In this document: positions 27,739 to 37,302 of the stretch, one piece after another
Layout: every line of letters begins with the position of its first letter
How positions within the stretch are numbered: position 1 is the stretch's first letter
DNA from: Paenibacillus catalpae
GTDB taxonomy: Bacteria; Bacillota; Bacilli; Paenibacillales; Paenibacillaceae
DNA: 64,000 bases
NCBI RefSeq assembly: GCF_900112695.1
Contig: NZ_FOMT01000005.1
Coordinates: 193,957-257,956, forward strand
Reading direction: 5' to 3'
The notes under the pieces: generated by a model
Databases searched by the model: none
Told to the model about the DNA's origin: nothing
Seen by the model: only the letters and a program-made list of their open reading frames with translations
Position numbers and translations under genes: made by a program

Positions 27739-28533
27739 ATGATTATTGATATTAGGCAGGCTAGCTGGGAACGTGGGGACAAGCAGGTTCTGAGCGAGAT
27801 CAATTGGCAGGTTCAGCCAAACGAGCATTGGTGCTTGCTGGGCTTGAACGGATCCGGTAAAACAACACTTCTGAATATGATTAACGGCTATATATGGCCA
27901 ACCGGCGGACAGATTTCTGTTCTGGGCAAGAAATTCGGCGAATACGATTTGCGCGAGCTTCGCAAAAGCATCGGCTGGGTCAGCACTTCCCTGCAGCAGA
28001 AGCTGTATGGAAGCGAAACGGCCATCAACATCGTTTTAAGCGGAAAGTTCGCCACAATCGGTCTCTATGATCATACAAATGAAGAGGACAGCGTTCAAGC
28101 ATTGGAGTTGCTGGCCAATCTGGGCTGTTCTTACCTGGCAAGTCGTACGTACGACACCATGTCGCAGGGTGAACGGCAGCGCGTCTTGATTGCAAGAGCA
28201 CTTATGGCAAAGCCTAAGCTGCTTATCCTGGACGAGCCTTGCACCGGACTTGATGTCTTTGCGAGAGAACAACTGTTATCCATGATTCATAAGGTTGCAA
28301 AAGAAGGACCTACAATTATATATGTCACGCATCATGTGGAGGAAATACTGCCTTGCTTCAGCCATACGCTTCTGATCAAGCAGGGCGAAGTATTTGCGGC
28401 GGGAGCAACAAATGAAGTGTTGACCTCTGAGCGAATGAGCCGGTTTTTTGACGTTCCGGTGGACATTGAGCGCCGTGACGGACGGAACTGGCTGTTCGTT
28501 AAGGAATCGGAGTCGCTATGGAACTCGAATTAG
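27739..28533 (+). CDS. ABC transporter ATP-binding protein
   Basis: The 264-residue product is a single ABC ATPase: Walker A GLNGSGKTT at about 36-44, signature MSQGERQR near 140, Walker B LLILDEPCTGLD near 163, and the switch His in YVTHH near 197. It resembles the YlmA-like stand-alone ATPases. No permease or substrate-binding gene is adjacent; instead it overlaps a membrane-anchored hydrolase gene by 16 bases. The ATG is set by GGGAGGGG at 27723 and lies just after a consensus -10 box; the frame is open to 27622, but that extension would precede the promoter. Confidence 0.9.
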   Translation: MIIDIRQASWERGDKQVLSEINWQVQPNEHWCLLGLNGSGKTTLLNMINGYIWPTGGQISVLGKKFGEYDLRELRKSIGWVSTSLQQKLYGSETAINIVLSGKFATIGLYDHTNEEDSVQALELLANLGCSYLASRTYDTMSQGERQRVLIARALMAKPKLLILDEPCTGLDVFAREQLLSMIHKVAKEGPTIIYVTHHVEEILPCFSHTLLIKQGEVFAAGATNEVLTSERMSRFFDVPVDIERRDGRNWLFVKESESLWNSN

Positions 28534-30779
28534 TCCAGCCGCAGCTTCAGCCGGAACAGGAGCCGCGTCAAAAAAGATTTTTCAACTGGCTTCGCTTTCG
28601 ACTCGCAAGGCGTCTTGAATATGACGGACCGCTCTGGCGTTCCGGTGCTGCAGGCCTTCTGCTGTTTGGCTCTGCCGCGATTACGACAGCCGCATTAGGA
28701 ATGCCGACGGGATTTGGAACAGCCGTTGACATTGGTGCTTTTGTGCTGGCTAATGCATTGGCCTTGCTGTTGGCCTCGCAGCTAATAGCGATCATTTTAT
28801 CGCTGCTGTATGTACCGGTTCCGCGGTTGTTTGCCGGCTTTTTGCTGTATGTCGGATTCGAATGCTATTATATTTTGTATTATTCAGATTTTGAGATCTG
28901 GAACTCGGCCATATGTGCTGTTATTTTTACAGCCATTGGAGCTATAGCCGGCGTGCTGATCGGCTGGTTCAGCCGAAGCCGTGTACGCATCCTATCGGGT
29001 ATGGTTCTTGCCGTTATGCTGGTGTCCGGAACCTTCATCTGGATCGTGGAGCCGTCGGGCGGCGGAGAAGCGGCTACGGTATTCGCCGGTGCGGAGGAAG
29101 CAGGGGCTCCCGCTGTTATCGATGCCGAGAATCCAGGCGAGCCAGGCGATTACGGCTACCATTTCTTCAATTATGGAAGCGGGTCCGATAAACAGCGTGA
29201 TGATTATGGGGAAGACGCAGAGCTGATCTCGAAGTCGGTTGATGCTTCCGAATACATGAAACACTGGTATTGGATGAAAGAGAAGTTCTGGGGATTTGAT
29301 GAAGATAATCTGCCTCTAAACGGCCGGGTGTGGATGCCTGAAGGGAATGGTCCGTTCCCGCTCGTGCTGATGGTACACGGCAATCACTTAATGGAAGACT
29401 TCTCGGATGCCGGCTATGATTATTTGGGCGAGCTGCTTGCAAGCCGCGGATATATTGCGATCTCCGTGGATGAGAACTTCTTGAATTACTCGACTTGGTC
29501 GGGTATTCCGGATAATGATTTCAAGGTCAGAGCCTGGATGCTGCTCAAGCATATTCAGCAGATTCAATCCTTTAGCGAGATGCCGGATAATGCTTTTTAT
29601 AACCGGGTCGATTTCTCCAATATTGCTCTGATCGGGCACTCCCGGGGCGGACAGGCCGTTGCGATGGCAGCAGACCAGAACACTTGGTTTGCCGACGATC
29701 AAACGCTTGACAGCCTGAACAAAACCCAAGTTCAGATCCAAACGGTTATTGCCCTTGCTCCAACGGACAAAACCATTGACAGCAAGACAGCGAAGCTGAC
29801 AGATGTCAATTATCTGGTCCTGCAGGGAGCACGTGATGGAGACGTGAATGACTTTTACGGGGACCGGCAATATATCCGGACAAGCTTTACGCCCGATTCC
29901 GGCTACATGAAAGCATCCGTGTATTTGTCGGAGGCGAATCACAGCCGGTTTAATACGGAATGGGGAATGATGGATGAGCGTCCGCCAGGCGGATTGTTTC
30001 TCAGCCAGCGCGGGATGATGAAGGCGGCTGAACAGCAGCAGGCTGCAAAAGTGTATGTAGCCGCATTTCTTGAATCAACGCTTCATCGGAAGACGGATTA
30101 TATTCCGCTGCTGCAGGATTACCGTACAGGTCTTGGTTGGCTTCCGGATTCCACGGCTTATGTGACGCGATATGAGGATTCGTCCTTTCATATGATTGCG
30201 CGCTTTGATGAGGACCGCATCAAGACAACACTTCCTCAAGGCGGAAAGCTTGAAGCCGATAATCTGAAATCATGGGACGAGCATGATGTGAAAGACCGTG
30301 ATCATAATAACAAGGGAACCGTAGGCGCTCAGATCGAATGGCTGGAGGACAGCTCTTACACGTTGTCCTTGGCTCAGCCGTTTTCGCTAGCAGAGGCTGC
30401 AGAGGCGAATCGCATGTTTGCTTTTTCCCTCGCGAATTTGTCATCGCAGCTGGATCCTGATCATCAGGTGACTTCACCGGAAATTCAGATCGAGTTAACG
30501 TCGTCAACTGGCGATGCTATCATACTTCCGCTCGATCGGTATATGTCTGTACAGAAGCCGTTCTTGACGACCTATACTCTTATTCCTTGGCTCGAGAAGA
30601 CGATTAAGAGCGGGAAATACAAGCATAATACGGAATCGGTATTCCAGACCTTCCGGATACCGCTGAAAGATTTCGCTCAGGCAGTCAATAATAAAACGAT
30701 ATCCGTCAGCCAGATTACGTTCCGCTTTATCGGTGGTCCGGGTAAAATCATGCTGGATGATATCGGCATATCGCAATAA
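28518..30779 (+). CDS. Membrane-anchored alpha/beta hydrolase of unknown function
   Basis: The 753-residue protein has a basic cytoplasmic N-terminus, about five membrane helices (about 45-178), then a large domain outside the membrane. That domain has an alpha/beta hydrolase core with LVLMVHGNH (about 277-285), the nucleophile elbow GHSRGG with Ser375, and a likely catalytic His475 in EANHSRF. The remaining 270 residues end in a beta-rich part (VTSPEIQIELTSS, IPLKDFAQ, FRFIGGPGKIMLDDIGIS) that looks like a carbohydrate-binding or jelly-roll domain. I know no named family with this combination. It overlaps the ABC ATPase by 16 bases. A terminator follows. Confidence 0.85.
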   Translation: MELELVQPQLQPEQEPRQKRFFNWLRFRLARRLEYDGPLWRSGAAGLLLFGSAAITTAALGMPTGFGTAVDIGAFVLANALALLLASQLIAIILSLLYVPVPRLFAGFLLYVGFECYYILYYSDFEIWNSAICAVIFTAIGAIAGVLIGWFSRSRVRILSGMVLAVMLVSGTFIWIVEPSGGGEAATVFAGAEEAGAPAVIDAENPGEPGDYGYHFFNYGSGSDKQRDDYGEDAELISKSVDASEYMKHWYWMKEKFWGFDEDNLPLNGRVWMPEGNGPFPLVLMVHGNHLMEDFSDAGYDYLGELLASRGYIAISVDENFLNYSTWSGIPDNDFKVRAWMLLKHIQQIQSFSEMPDNAFYNRVDFSNIALIGHSRGGQAVAMAADQNTWFADDQTLDSLNKTQVQIQTVIALAPTDKTIDSKTAKLTDVNYLVLQGARDGDVNDFYGDRQYIRTSFTPDSGYMKASVYLSEANHSRFNTEWGMMDERPPGGLFLSQRGMMKAAEQQQAAKVYVAAFLESTLHRKTDYIPLLQDYRTGLGWLPDSTAYVTRYEDSSFHMIARFDEDRIKTTLPQGGKLEADNLKSWDEHDVKDRDHNNKGTVGAQIEWLEDSSYTLSLAQPFSLAEAAEANRMFAFSLANLSSQLDPDHQVTSPEIQIELTSSTGDAIILPLDRYMSVQKPFLTTYTLIPWLEKTIKSGKYKHNTESVFQTFRIPLKDFAQAVNNKTISVSQITFRFIGGPGKIMLDDIGISQ

Positions 30780-30783
30780 AGAA

Positions 30784-30807
30784 GGGCTCCCGGCAAGGGA
30801 GCCCTTT
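30784..30807. terminator. Bidirectional terminator between convergent genes
   Basis: GGGCTCCC (30784-30791) pairs with GGGAGCCC (30797-30804), with A-rich and T-rich flanks on either side. Confidence 0.8.
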
Positions 30808-31509
30808 CTAATCCTCTTGTTCATCTTTGAACGTAAACCGTCTTGCCGCGTACAGGAATGGGGTAGAGCAGACGGAAACGATAAATTTAATGACGTACGT
30901 CGAGAGGAAGACGGAAATCCATAGGCTTCCTTCCAGTGTGCCGGCAAACGCAATCGTACAGAAAATGAGCGTATCTACGAACTGGCTTACAACTGTACTG
31001 CCGTTATTGCGGATCCACAGCTGTCCCGGTGCAGGAAACACCCGTTTAAGAATCGAATAAATCCGCACGTCCAGGAACTGGCTCACAAAGTAAGCACATA
31101 GGCTGCCCAGAGCAATTTGCGGCATAAGCCCGAAGATCGTATGCAGAGCATCATTGGTGTCGTGGGCAAGCTCTGAAGGATCCGGCCGGAAGACGAGTGC
31201 CATCTGCATAATAATCGTTGAAGCGATAAGGGTAAAGAAACCGAACCACACCGCTTTTTTTGCGGAACGCTCGCCATACTTTTCGTTCAGTAGATCGGAT
31301 GCGAGATAGATGGTGCCGTACATCGTATTACCAAGTGTAATGACGATATCAAAGGGCATCTCGACGGTTTTGACGACTTGAACATTAGCCAGAACAGTCG
31401 CCATCCCGATCCATGCGTAAATGCCCACACGGCCAAACAGCCGGTATGAGATTAAAAATAACGTAAAATGGACGAGCATAAATAGCGCGCCAAACCACAA
31501 ATTAAACAT
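30808..31509 (-). CDS. Queuosine precursor transporter, VUT/YhhQ family
   Basis: From the ATG at 31509 the product has 233 residues with six helices and the family segments GNTMYGTIYLASDLLNEKYG (about 62-81) and SQFVDTLIFCTIAF (about 183-196). YhhQ-type proteins import queuosine precursors (preQ0/preQ1). A GCCTCCT complement (AGGAGGC) at 31512-31518 sets the start; the frame runs upstream to 31653 without similarity. I looked for a preQ1 riboswitch in the leader and could not recognise one. Confidence 0.9.
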   Translation of the reverse strand: MFNLWFGALFMLVHFTLFLISYRLFGRVGIYAWIGMATVLANVQVVKTVEMPFDIVITLGNTMYGTIYLASDLLNEKYGERSAKKAVWFGFFTLIASTIIMQMALVFRPDPSELAHDTNDALHTIFGLMPQIALGSLCAYFVSQFLDVRIYSILKRVFPAPGQLWIRNNGSTVVSQFVDTLIFCTIAFAGTLEGSLWISVFLSTYVIKFIVSVCSTPFLYAARRFTFKDEQED

Positions 31510-31805
31510 AGTGCCTCCTGTTGGACTTCCTAAACCGTATGCGCGGTGAGAGAACTTGCAGCCCGCATGCGCAGGGTGTATGATAGATTTTCTGCCTTTG
31601 ATATTATAATCGTTCGCTTTCAGCGGATCAATACGATTTTGGGACGGTGACACCCCTTCACCTTGACAGGCAGATTTTGTTACAATGGGAAAACGACCAT
31701 TTTACAACTATTTTTCTCTATATTGTGTTTATATTTCGCCAGCGAAACTTAGGTTGTGCCTCCAATGGTGGTGCAGCCGTTTACGCTTGAAGGAGAGGAT
31801 AAGTC

Positions 31806-34130
31806 ATGCAGGACGAGCAGCGTATGGAAGAGCAAAAACGAGTGGACCGTATGATGCGGCTCATTCGTGAGCAGCTGGGAAAGCTGCTGCAAACCTCAAG
31901 CGGCATGAGGGAAGATATCGTTGATATCCGGAAAAATTTCTGGGATGATGTCACGCTGAATTTCGAGGATGCGGCTGAGTCTGCAGAGTCGGCCGCGAGC
32001 TTGAAGCAGCAGGCTGAAGTACTTGCTGAACGCGAGCACAGCCACAGGCATGCCGTGCAGCAGGTCAAGCTGCTGCGGAAGCTGGAGCAAACCCCTTATT
32101 TCGGGCGTGTCGATTTTATAGAAGAAGGAACCTCGGAGGAAGAACAGATCTATCTCGGGATCGGTTCTATGCTGGATGAGAGCGGTTCGAATTATTTGGT
32201 TTATGATTGGCGGGCGCCTGTTTCCAGTCTTTATTATGATTACTCGCCTGGTCCAGCCAAATATGTAACGCCTTCCGGATCGATTACCGGCGAGATGACG
32301 CTCAAGCGCCAATATGTCATTCGCCGAGGCCAGATCATCAGTATGTTTGACACAGGCGTTACCATCGGTGACGAGCTGCTTCAGGAGGTACTGGGCAAGC
32401 AGTCGGATGCGCAAATGAAGAGTATTGTAGCAACAATTCAGCGCGAGCAGAACCAGATAATCCGTAATGAACGGGCGAGACTGCTGATTGTGCAAGGAGC
32501 AGCCGGAAGCGGCAAAACATCTGCGGCTCTGCAGCGTGTGGCGTACCTTCTATACCGCTACCGGGGATCGCTGCAGGCCGACCAGATCGTCTTGTTCTCG
32601 CCGAACCCGATGTTCAACAGCTACGTGGCAACCGTTCTTCCGGAGCTGGGCGAGCAAAATATGCAGCAGACGACCTACCAGCAATATCTGGAGCATCGCA
32701 TCGGGCAATCGTTTGCGCTGGAGGACCCTTTTGCTCAGATGGAGTATACGCTTGGCAGCATGGATGATCCCGACTATGAGACACGCATCGCTTCTATTCG
32801 ACATAAGTCGGGCGCATCCTTCATGAAGGTTGTTGAGAACTATGTGGAAACGCTCGGCGAATCAGGCTTATTGTTTAAATCGATCAAGTTCAGAGGCAGG
32901 AAGCTAATCACGGCAGAAGCGATCGAGCAGCATTTTTACAGCCTGGCTAGGACCTATACCATTCCAAACCGGCTTAAGATGGTGGCCGAATGGCTTCTCA
33001 AAGAGCTGACCCGTTTAAGCAAGGAAGAACGTAAGAAGCAGTGGGTGGAAGATGAGATGGAGCTCCTTGATAAAGAAGAATACATCCACGCCTTTAATGA
33101 ATTGCGCCGGAAGGAACGTTATACTTCGGACTCCTTTGATGATTTTGGCCGTGAGAAAGATATGCTGGCTACCATGATCGTGCAGGAGCGGTTCAAACGT
33201 TTGCGGAGCCGCGTGAAAAAGCTGAGATTTGTCGACACGCAGACCTTATACCGTCGATTGTACGAGAAGGAACAAGCGTCATGGTTTGTCGAAGACCGCC
33301 GGTCCGATTGGGAAGCCATTCGCAGGCTTACATTGGAACAGCTTAACCGCGGAGTGCTTACTTATGAAGATGCAACGCCGTACTTATATATGAAGGATTT
33401 GGTGGAAGGCTTCCAAATGAACACGTCGGTGAGGCATTTGTTTATTGATGAAGCGCAGGATTATTCCCCGTTCCAGTTCCATTATATGAAGAGAGTTTTT
33501 CCAATGGCGAAGATGACAGCCCTTGGGGATCTGAATCAGTCGATTTTTGCGCACGCGGCATTGGGGAACGGATTTGATCCGCTTGGGGACCTATACAGCA
33601 AGGATGAGACGGAGACCATTGTACTCACTCGAAGCTACCGCTCCACGAAGCAGATTGTCGAATTCACAAGTAAAATGATCGAGGGCGGAAGTCGGATTGT
33701 GCCGTTTAATCGTGATGGCGACGAGCCAACCATAACGGCTGCCGCTGACGAAGATGAATTGCATGCTTTGATTGCAGGGCGTATCCGTCTTCTTCAAGAA
33801 GAGGGTGCCAATTCGATAGCGGTGATCTGCAAGACAGCGGAAGAAAGCCGGACGGCATTTGAGGCGCTGGAAGCGGGATGTCCGGGGATGCGGCTTATTG
33901 AGAAGGAGACGGTAACCTTCGAGAACGGCACCGTCGTCATTCCTTCCTATCTGGCCAAAGGCGTGGAGTTTGATGCGGTTATCCTGTATAACGCCTCGAG
34001 CCGGGTATACAAGCAAGAAAGCGAGCGCAAGCTGTTTTATACAGCCTGCACCCGCGCGATGCACGAGCTGCATGTGTATTATCTCTCAGAGCCAACACCG
34101 TTCTTATCGCAAGCTCTAGCCAAAAAATAA
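31806..34130 (+). CDS. helD: RNA polymerase recycling motor HelD-like (UvrD-family helicase)
   Basis: The 774-residue product has an N-terminal coiled coil (about 5-90), a superfamily 1 helicase core with Walker A GAAGSGKT at 231-238, Walker B LFIDEAQDYSPFQ near 545, motif SYRST near 610, and a C-terminal helicase half. HelD proteins bind RNA polymerase and help free stalled complexes using ATP. The ATG has a GAAGGAGAGGA site. The gene ends nine bases before a convergent regulator. Confidence 0.9.
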   Translation: MQDEQRMEEQKRVDRMMRLIREQLGKLLQTSSGMREDIVDIRKNFWDDVTLNFEDAAESAESAASLKQQAEVLAEREHSHRHAVQQVKLLRKLEQTPYFGRVDFIEEGTSEEEQIYLGIGSMLDESGSNYLVYDWRAPVSSLYYDYSPGPAKYVTPSGSITGEMTLKRQYVIRRGQIISMFDTGVTIGDELLQEVLGKQSDAQMKSIVATIQREQNQIIRNERARLLIVQGAAGSGKTSAALQRVAYLLYRYRGSLQADQIVLFSPNPMFNSYVATVLPELGEQNMQQTTYQQYLEHRIGQSFALEDPFAQMEYTLGSMDDPDYETRIASIRHKSGASFMKVVENYVETLGESGLLFKSIKFRGRKLITAEAIEQHFYSLARTYTIPNRLKMVAEWLLKELTRLSKEERKKQWVEDEMELLDKEEYIHAFNELRRKERYTSDSFDDFGREKDMLATMIVQERFKRLRSRVKKLRFVDTQTLYRRLYEKEQASWFVEDRRSDWEAIRRLTLEQLNRGVLTYEDATPYLYMKDLVEGFQMNTSVRHLFIDEAQDYSPFQFHYMKRVFPMAKMTALGDLNQSIFAHAALGNGFDPLGDLYSKDETETIVLTRSYRSTKQIVEFTSKMIEGGSRIVPFNRDGDEPTITAAADEDELHALIAGRIRLLQEEGANSIAVICKTAEESRTAFEALEAGCPGMRLIEKETVTFENGTVVIPSYLAKGVEFDAVILYNASSRVYKQESERKLFYTACTRAMHELHVYYLSEPTPFLSQALAKK

Positions 34131-34178
34131 GTCAGCGATTACCGGCCGTTTCGTACTTCCGGCCAGATATCGCTGACT
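34130..34178. terminator. Possible helD terminator hairpin inside the convergent gene
   Basis: AGTCAGCGAT (34130-34139) pairs with ATCGCTGACT (34169-34178), with an inner GGCCG/CGGCC stem. No T run follows, so it may act weakly or only as RNA structure. It overlaps the 3' end of the minus-strand regulator. Confidence 0.35.
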
Positions 34179-34717
34179 GCGACCTGCAGTTCAGCAGCAA
34201 TCAGCTCAGCCGTCAACCGGCTGGGCTTTTTTATATGTCCATTACGCAGCTTGGAAATAGTTTGCATGGATATATTTGTGGCGGATGCCATCTGATTTGC
34301 GCTGATATCCCGTTTGGCCATCCACATTTTTAATCGTTTGGCGGAATCATGGACTTGGTTAATGGCTGTTAATGGCTCATCCAGGGCAAATTCGCTCTTG
34401 TCCTCGAAGATAATCAAGGCATAGTTGGCATCATCGTGATCGGTTACCGTCAATGTCCTGAACTCCACATGTACGGGAATCTCATCTTGTTTGAAGGTAG
34501 TCAGAACAGTCTCCTGCGTGAAATGCTGACCGCTATCACATGGCAAATGGCTGTTAATCAACAGATCAAGCGAAGCAGACTTGAGCTGCTCCTGTTTATA
34601 TCCGGAAAGCCTGCAGAAGGCCTCGTTCGTTTCGTGTATGGTCGTTGTTTCTTTTGTCACTCTAACTAGCATCATCGGTTGGTCCAGTATTTGAAAGATG
34701 TGATAGAACGCTGGCAA
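34139..34717 (-). CDS. PAS domain and XRE-type HTH regulator
   Basis: From the TTG at 34717 the product has 192 residues: a PAS domain (about 10-115, with ETNEAFCRLSGY near 32-43 typical of the PAS core) joined to a C-terminal XRE helix-turn-helix (about 130-185, ANQMASATNISMQTISKLRN). The start is set by AAGGAGG nine bases upstream on the minus strand; the frame is open to 34834 but that part is Leu-rich and precedes the ribosome site. PAS-XRE proteins are transcription regulators with an unknown sensed signal. It stands alone, convergent with helD. Confidence 0.82.
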   Translation of the reverse strand: MPAFYHIFQILDQPMMLVRVTKETTTIHETNEAFCRLSGYKQEQLKSASLDLLINSHLPCDSGQHFTQETVLTTFKQDEIPVHVEFRTLTVTDHDDANYALIIFEDKSEFALDEPLTAINQVHDSAKRLKMWMAKRDISANQMASATNISMQTISKLRNGHIKKPSRLTAELIAAELQVAVSDIWPEVRNGR

Positions 34718-35005
34718 TAAACGTTTCCTCCTTAATTCCAAGCACGCCAATGTACAAAATCGAGTATAAGCCGTAAGCATGTCTCTATACAATAGATTTA
34801 CTAGATTTAACAAAATCGTCAAGAATAAATTCAAAATGGTTTAATAAATTAAACTTGCTGGCATGAAACGGTTCTATCGTGCGGAAGATGGCATATCTGC
34901 GAAGAAATGATTGATTCATCAGCTAACAGCGAGCTTTATATCAACCTTTCTTCTCAGTTAAGATTAGACAACGCAGGTTTGAAGCTTCGAGGGGGAATAG
35001 ACAAC

Positions 35006-35248
35006 ATGAAAACATGCGGAATCGATAATTGCTCCAAACCGATAAAAGCAAGAGACCTGTGCTCCATGCACCATCAGCGTCTGATGAGACATGGCGATCC
35101 ACTTATCGTTATGCCTCGCAGGACAAAGAAATTGGTCGATTGCACCTGGATCAACTGTTCTAGTCAAGCCGTATCAAAGGGACTCTGTGTCAAGCATTAT
35201 TACATCAATCGCGTTTCAAAGCGAAATGATCAAATTAATGTGAGATAA
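35006..35248 (+). CDS. Small protein with two tandem Cys/His finger-like motifs
   Basis: The 80-residue product holds two copies of a CxxxxC...LCxxH motif: Cys4, Cys9, Cys19, His22 (CGIDNC, LCSMHHQR) and Cys46, Cys51, Cys61, His64 (CTWINC, LCVKHYYI). Each copy has the same spacing, so the protein looks like a duplicated zinc-binding module. Similar single modules occur in phage and restriction-associated proteins, but I cannot name a family. A GAGGGGGAAT site serves the ATG. It stands alone between the PAS-HTH regulator and the glycogen operon; nothing else is recognisable in 34718-35005. Confidence 0.7.
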   Translation: MKTCGIDNCSKPIKARDLCSMHHQRLMRHGDPLIVMPRRTKKLVDCTWINCSSQAVSKGLCVKHYYINRVSKRNDQINVR

Positions 35249-35379
35249 GGTGACATCCATTTTCTGAAAATGGGGTGTTTATTTTCATGAAAATATGTAT
35301 AATGAAGGTAACTCCCTATTTACCAGAGAATAAACCCTTATTCGGTACCATTCTAACCCAATGGAGGCGATTGTCGGAA

Positions 35380-37287
35380 ATGATTCAAACGGCACCGTAT
35401 GGCCTTCTGATGAGCGATTTGTATTTGTTCAACAAGGGCTGCGCTTACCACAGTTTCCGGTTCATGGGCGCACATGTAATGGACTGGGATGGTGAATTTG
35501 GCGTCAGGTTTGCAGTGTGGGCTCCGCACGCCAGGGAAGTTCGTCTTGTTGGCCATTTTAACAGCTGGGATGGTTCCGGTTCGTTAATGGAGCGCGTTAG
35601 TTCGACCGGTGTTTGGGTACTCTTTGTCCCTGGACTTGGCGAAGGCGCTGTTTACAAGTACGAGATTGTTACCTCTTCCGGGCAGCGGCTGCTCAAAGCA
35701 GATCCTTACGCTTTCCTCGCTGAAAGGCGTCCTCGAACCGCCTCCGTTGTGTCTGATCTTAACGGGTTCGCATGGCGGGATAAGAAATGGATGGATACCA
35801 AACATCTACGACCAGCCTACTCCAATCCACTGTTAGTTTACGAAGTACATGCCGGTTCCTGGCAGCTGAAGGGGAAAGAGGATTTCCTCACCTACGACGA
35901 GCTTGCCGAGCAGCTGGTTCCTTACGCAGCCAAGATGGGGTATACCCATATTGAGCTGATGCCGCTTAACGAACATCCTTTTGACCAATCCTGGGGTTAT
36001 CAGATAACCGGTTATTATGCGCCGTCCAGCCGATATGGCCAGCCCAAACAGCTGATGCATTTTATCGATTGCTGCCATGTACACGGTATCGGTGTCATTC
36101 TGGATTGGGTCCCCGGTCATTTTTGCAAGGACGATCACGGGCTCAGGCGATTTGACGGAACCCCGATTTACGAGGGGAACGACGAACGGCTGGCCGAGAA
36201 GCCTTTATGGGGAACACTGGCCTTTGATTTCAAACGAAATGAAGTTGTCAGCTTCCTTATCTCCAACGCCATCTACTGGATGGAAATGTTCCACTTCGAC
36301 GGTCTTCGGATTGATGCCGTCGCCAGCATGATAAACCTCCACATGGATAAACCGCCCGAGCTCTTCACCTGGAACGAGTATGGCGGTATTGACAATCTAG
36401 ACGCTCTCCGCTTTATGAAACGGCTAAACGAAACCGTATTTCACTACTACCCAGACGCACTAATGATTGCAGAAGACTCTTCTGCTTGGCCTGCAGTTAC
36501 CTCACCTACCTACTTAGGCGGGCTGGGCTTTAATTTTAAATGGAATATGGGCTGGATGAACGATGTATTACGCTATATGTCGACTGATCCTGCTGACCGC
36601 TCACACCACCACCACCTACTAACTTTCTCGCTTTTGTATGCTTTCTCAGAAAATTATGTTTTACCGTTCTCGCACGATGAAGTTGTGCACGGCAAACGTT
36701 CGCTTCTAAACAAGATGCCCGGCTCCTACGAGGAGAAGTTTTCCCAATTACGTTTATTATACGGTTACTGGATCGCGCATCCCGGCAAGAAGCTGCTATT
36801 TATGGGCGGAGAATGGGGACAGTTCGACGAATGGAAGGACCGCGACCCACTCGACTGGAAGCTGCTGGATTATGAGCTTCACGGTAAGATGCATAAGTAC
36901 GTTAAAGCTTTGAACCATGTCTATACCAATGAACCCTCACTGTGGGAAAGGGATCAGGACCCAACTGCATTCCAATGGATTGATGTGAATAATGCTGAAC
37001 AATCGATCATATCTTTCATTCGTTATGGCAAGCATGGCTTTACCGTTACGGTTGCCAACTTCTCCAGAAATGGATATACCCATTATCGATTAGGCGTGCC
37101 GCAGCCGGGCTGTTATCGCATGATCCTAAACAGCAATGAGGTACAGTTCGGAGGTTCCGATTCACGGTCTTTAAAGAAATATAACAGCGAGAAAATGGGA
37201 TGGCACGGCTATAACCAGAGCATTTCCATCTATCTCCCCCCTCTATCCTTCCAGTTGTTCAGCTTTGCGAGTGGGGACACACATTAA
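35380..37287 (+). CDS. glgB: 1,4-alpha-glucan branching enzyme
   Basis: The product from the ATG at 35380 has 635 residues, the usual Bacillus-type length. It has a CBM48 domain (VRFAVWAPHAREVRLVGHFN) and a GH13 catalytic domain with VILDWVPGHF, the nucleophile Asp in GLRIDAVASM, the acid Glu in MIAEDSS, and LPFSHDEVVHG. It makes alpha-1,6 branches in glycogen. The TGGAGG at 35362 is 12 bases upstream. A TATAAT at 35298-35303 without a clear -35 may be the promoter and would exclude the longer frame that begins at 35275. First gene of the glycogen operon. Confidence 0.95.
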   Translation: MIQTAPYGLLMSDLYLFNKGCAYHSFRFMGAHVMDWDGEFGVRFAVWAPHAREVRLVGHFNSWDGSGSLMERVSSTGVWVLFVPGLGEGAVYKYEIVTSSGQRLLKADPYAFLAERRPRTASVVSDLNGFAWRDKKWMDTKHLRPAYSNPLLVYEVHAGSWQLKGKEDFLTYDELAEQLVPYAAKMGYTHIELMPLNEHPFDQSWGYQITGYYAPSSRYGQPKQLMHFIDCCHVHGIGVILDWVPGHFCKDDHGLRRFDGTPIYEGNDERLAEKPLWGTLAFDFKRNEVVSFLISNAIYWMEMFHFDGLRIDAVASMINLHMDKPPELFTWNEYGGIDNLDALRFMKRLNETVFHYYPDALMIAEDSSAWPAVTSPTYLGGLGFNFKWNMGWMNDVLRYMSTDPADRSHHHHLLTFSLLYAFSENYVLPFSHDEVVHGKRSLLNKMPGSYEEKFSQLRLLYGYWIAHPGKKLLFMGGEWGQFDEWKDRDPLDWKLLDYELHGKMHKYVKALNHVYTNEPSLWERDQDPTAFQWIDVNNAEQSIISFIRYGKHGFTVTVANFSRNGYTHYRLGVPQPGCYRMILNSNEVQFGGSDSRSLKKYNSEKMGWHGYNQSISIYLPPLSFQLFSFASGDTH

Positions 37288-37302
37288 GAAGGGGTTGGTG
37301 TC

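Noticed and set aside
31510-31680. preQ1 riboswitch before the queuosine precursor transporter
   Set aside because: I looked for the class I consensus and a matching pseudoknot tail next to the ribosome site and found neither; a covariance search could still find a divergent one.
31663-31686. TTGACA and TACAAT before helD as a promoter
   Set aside because: The spacer is only 12 bases, too short for sigma-A.
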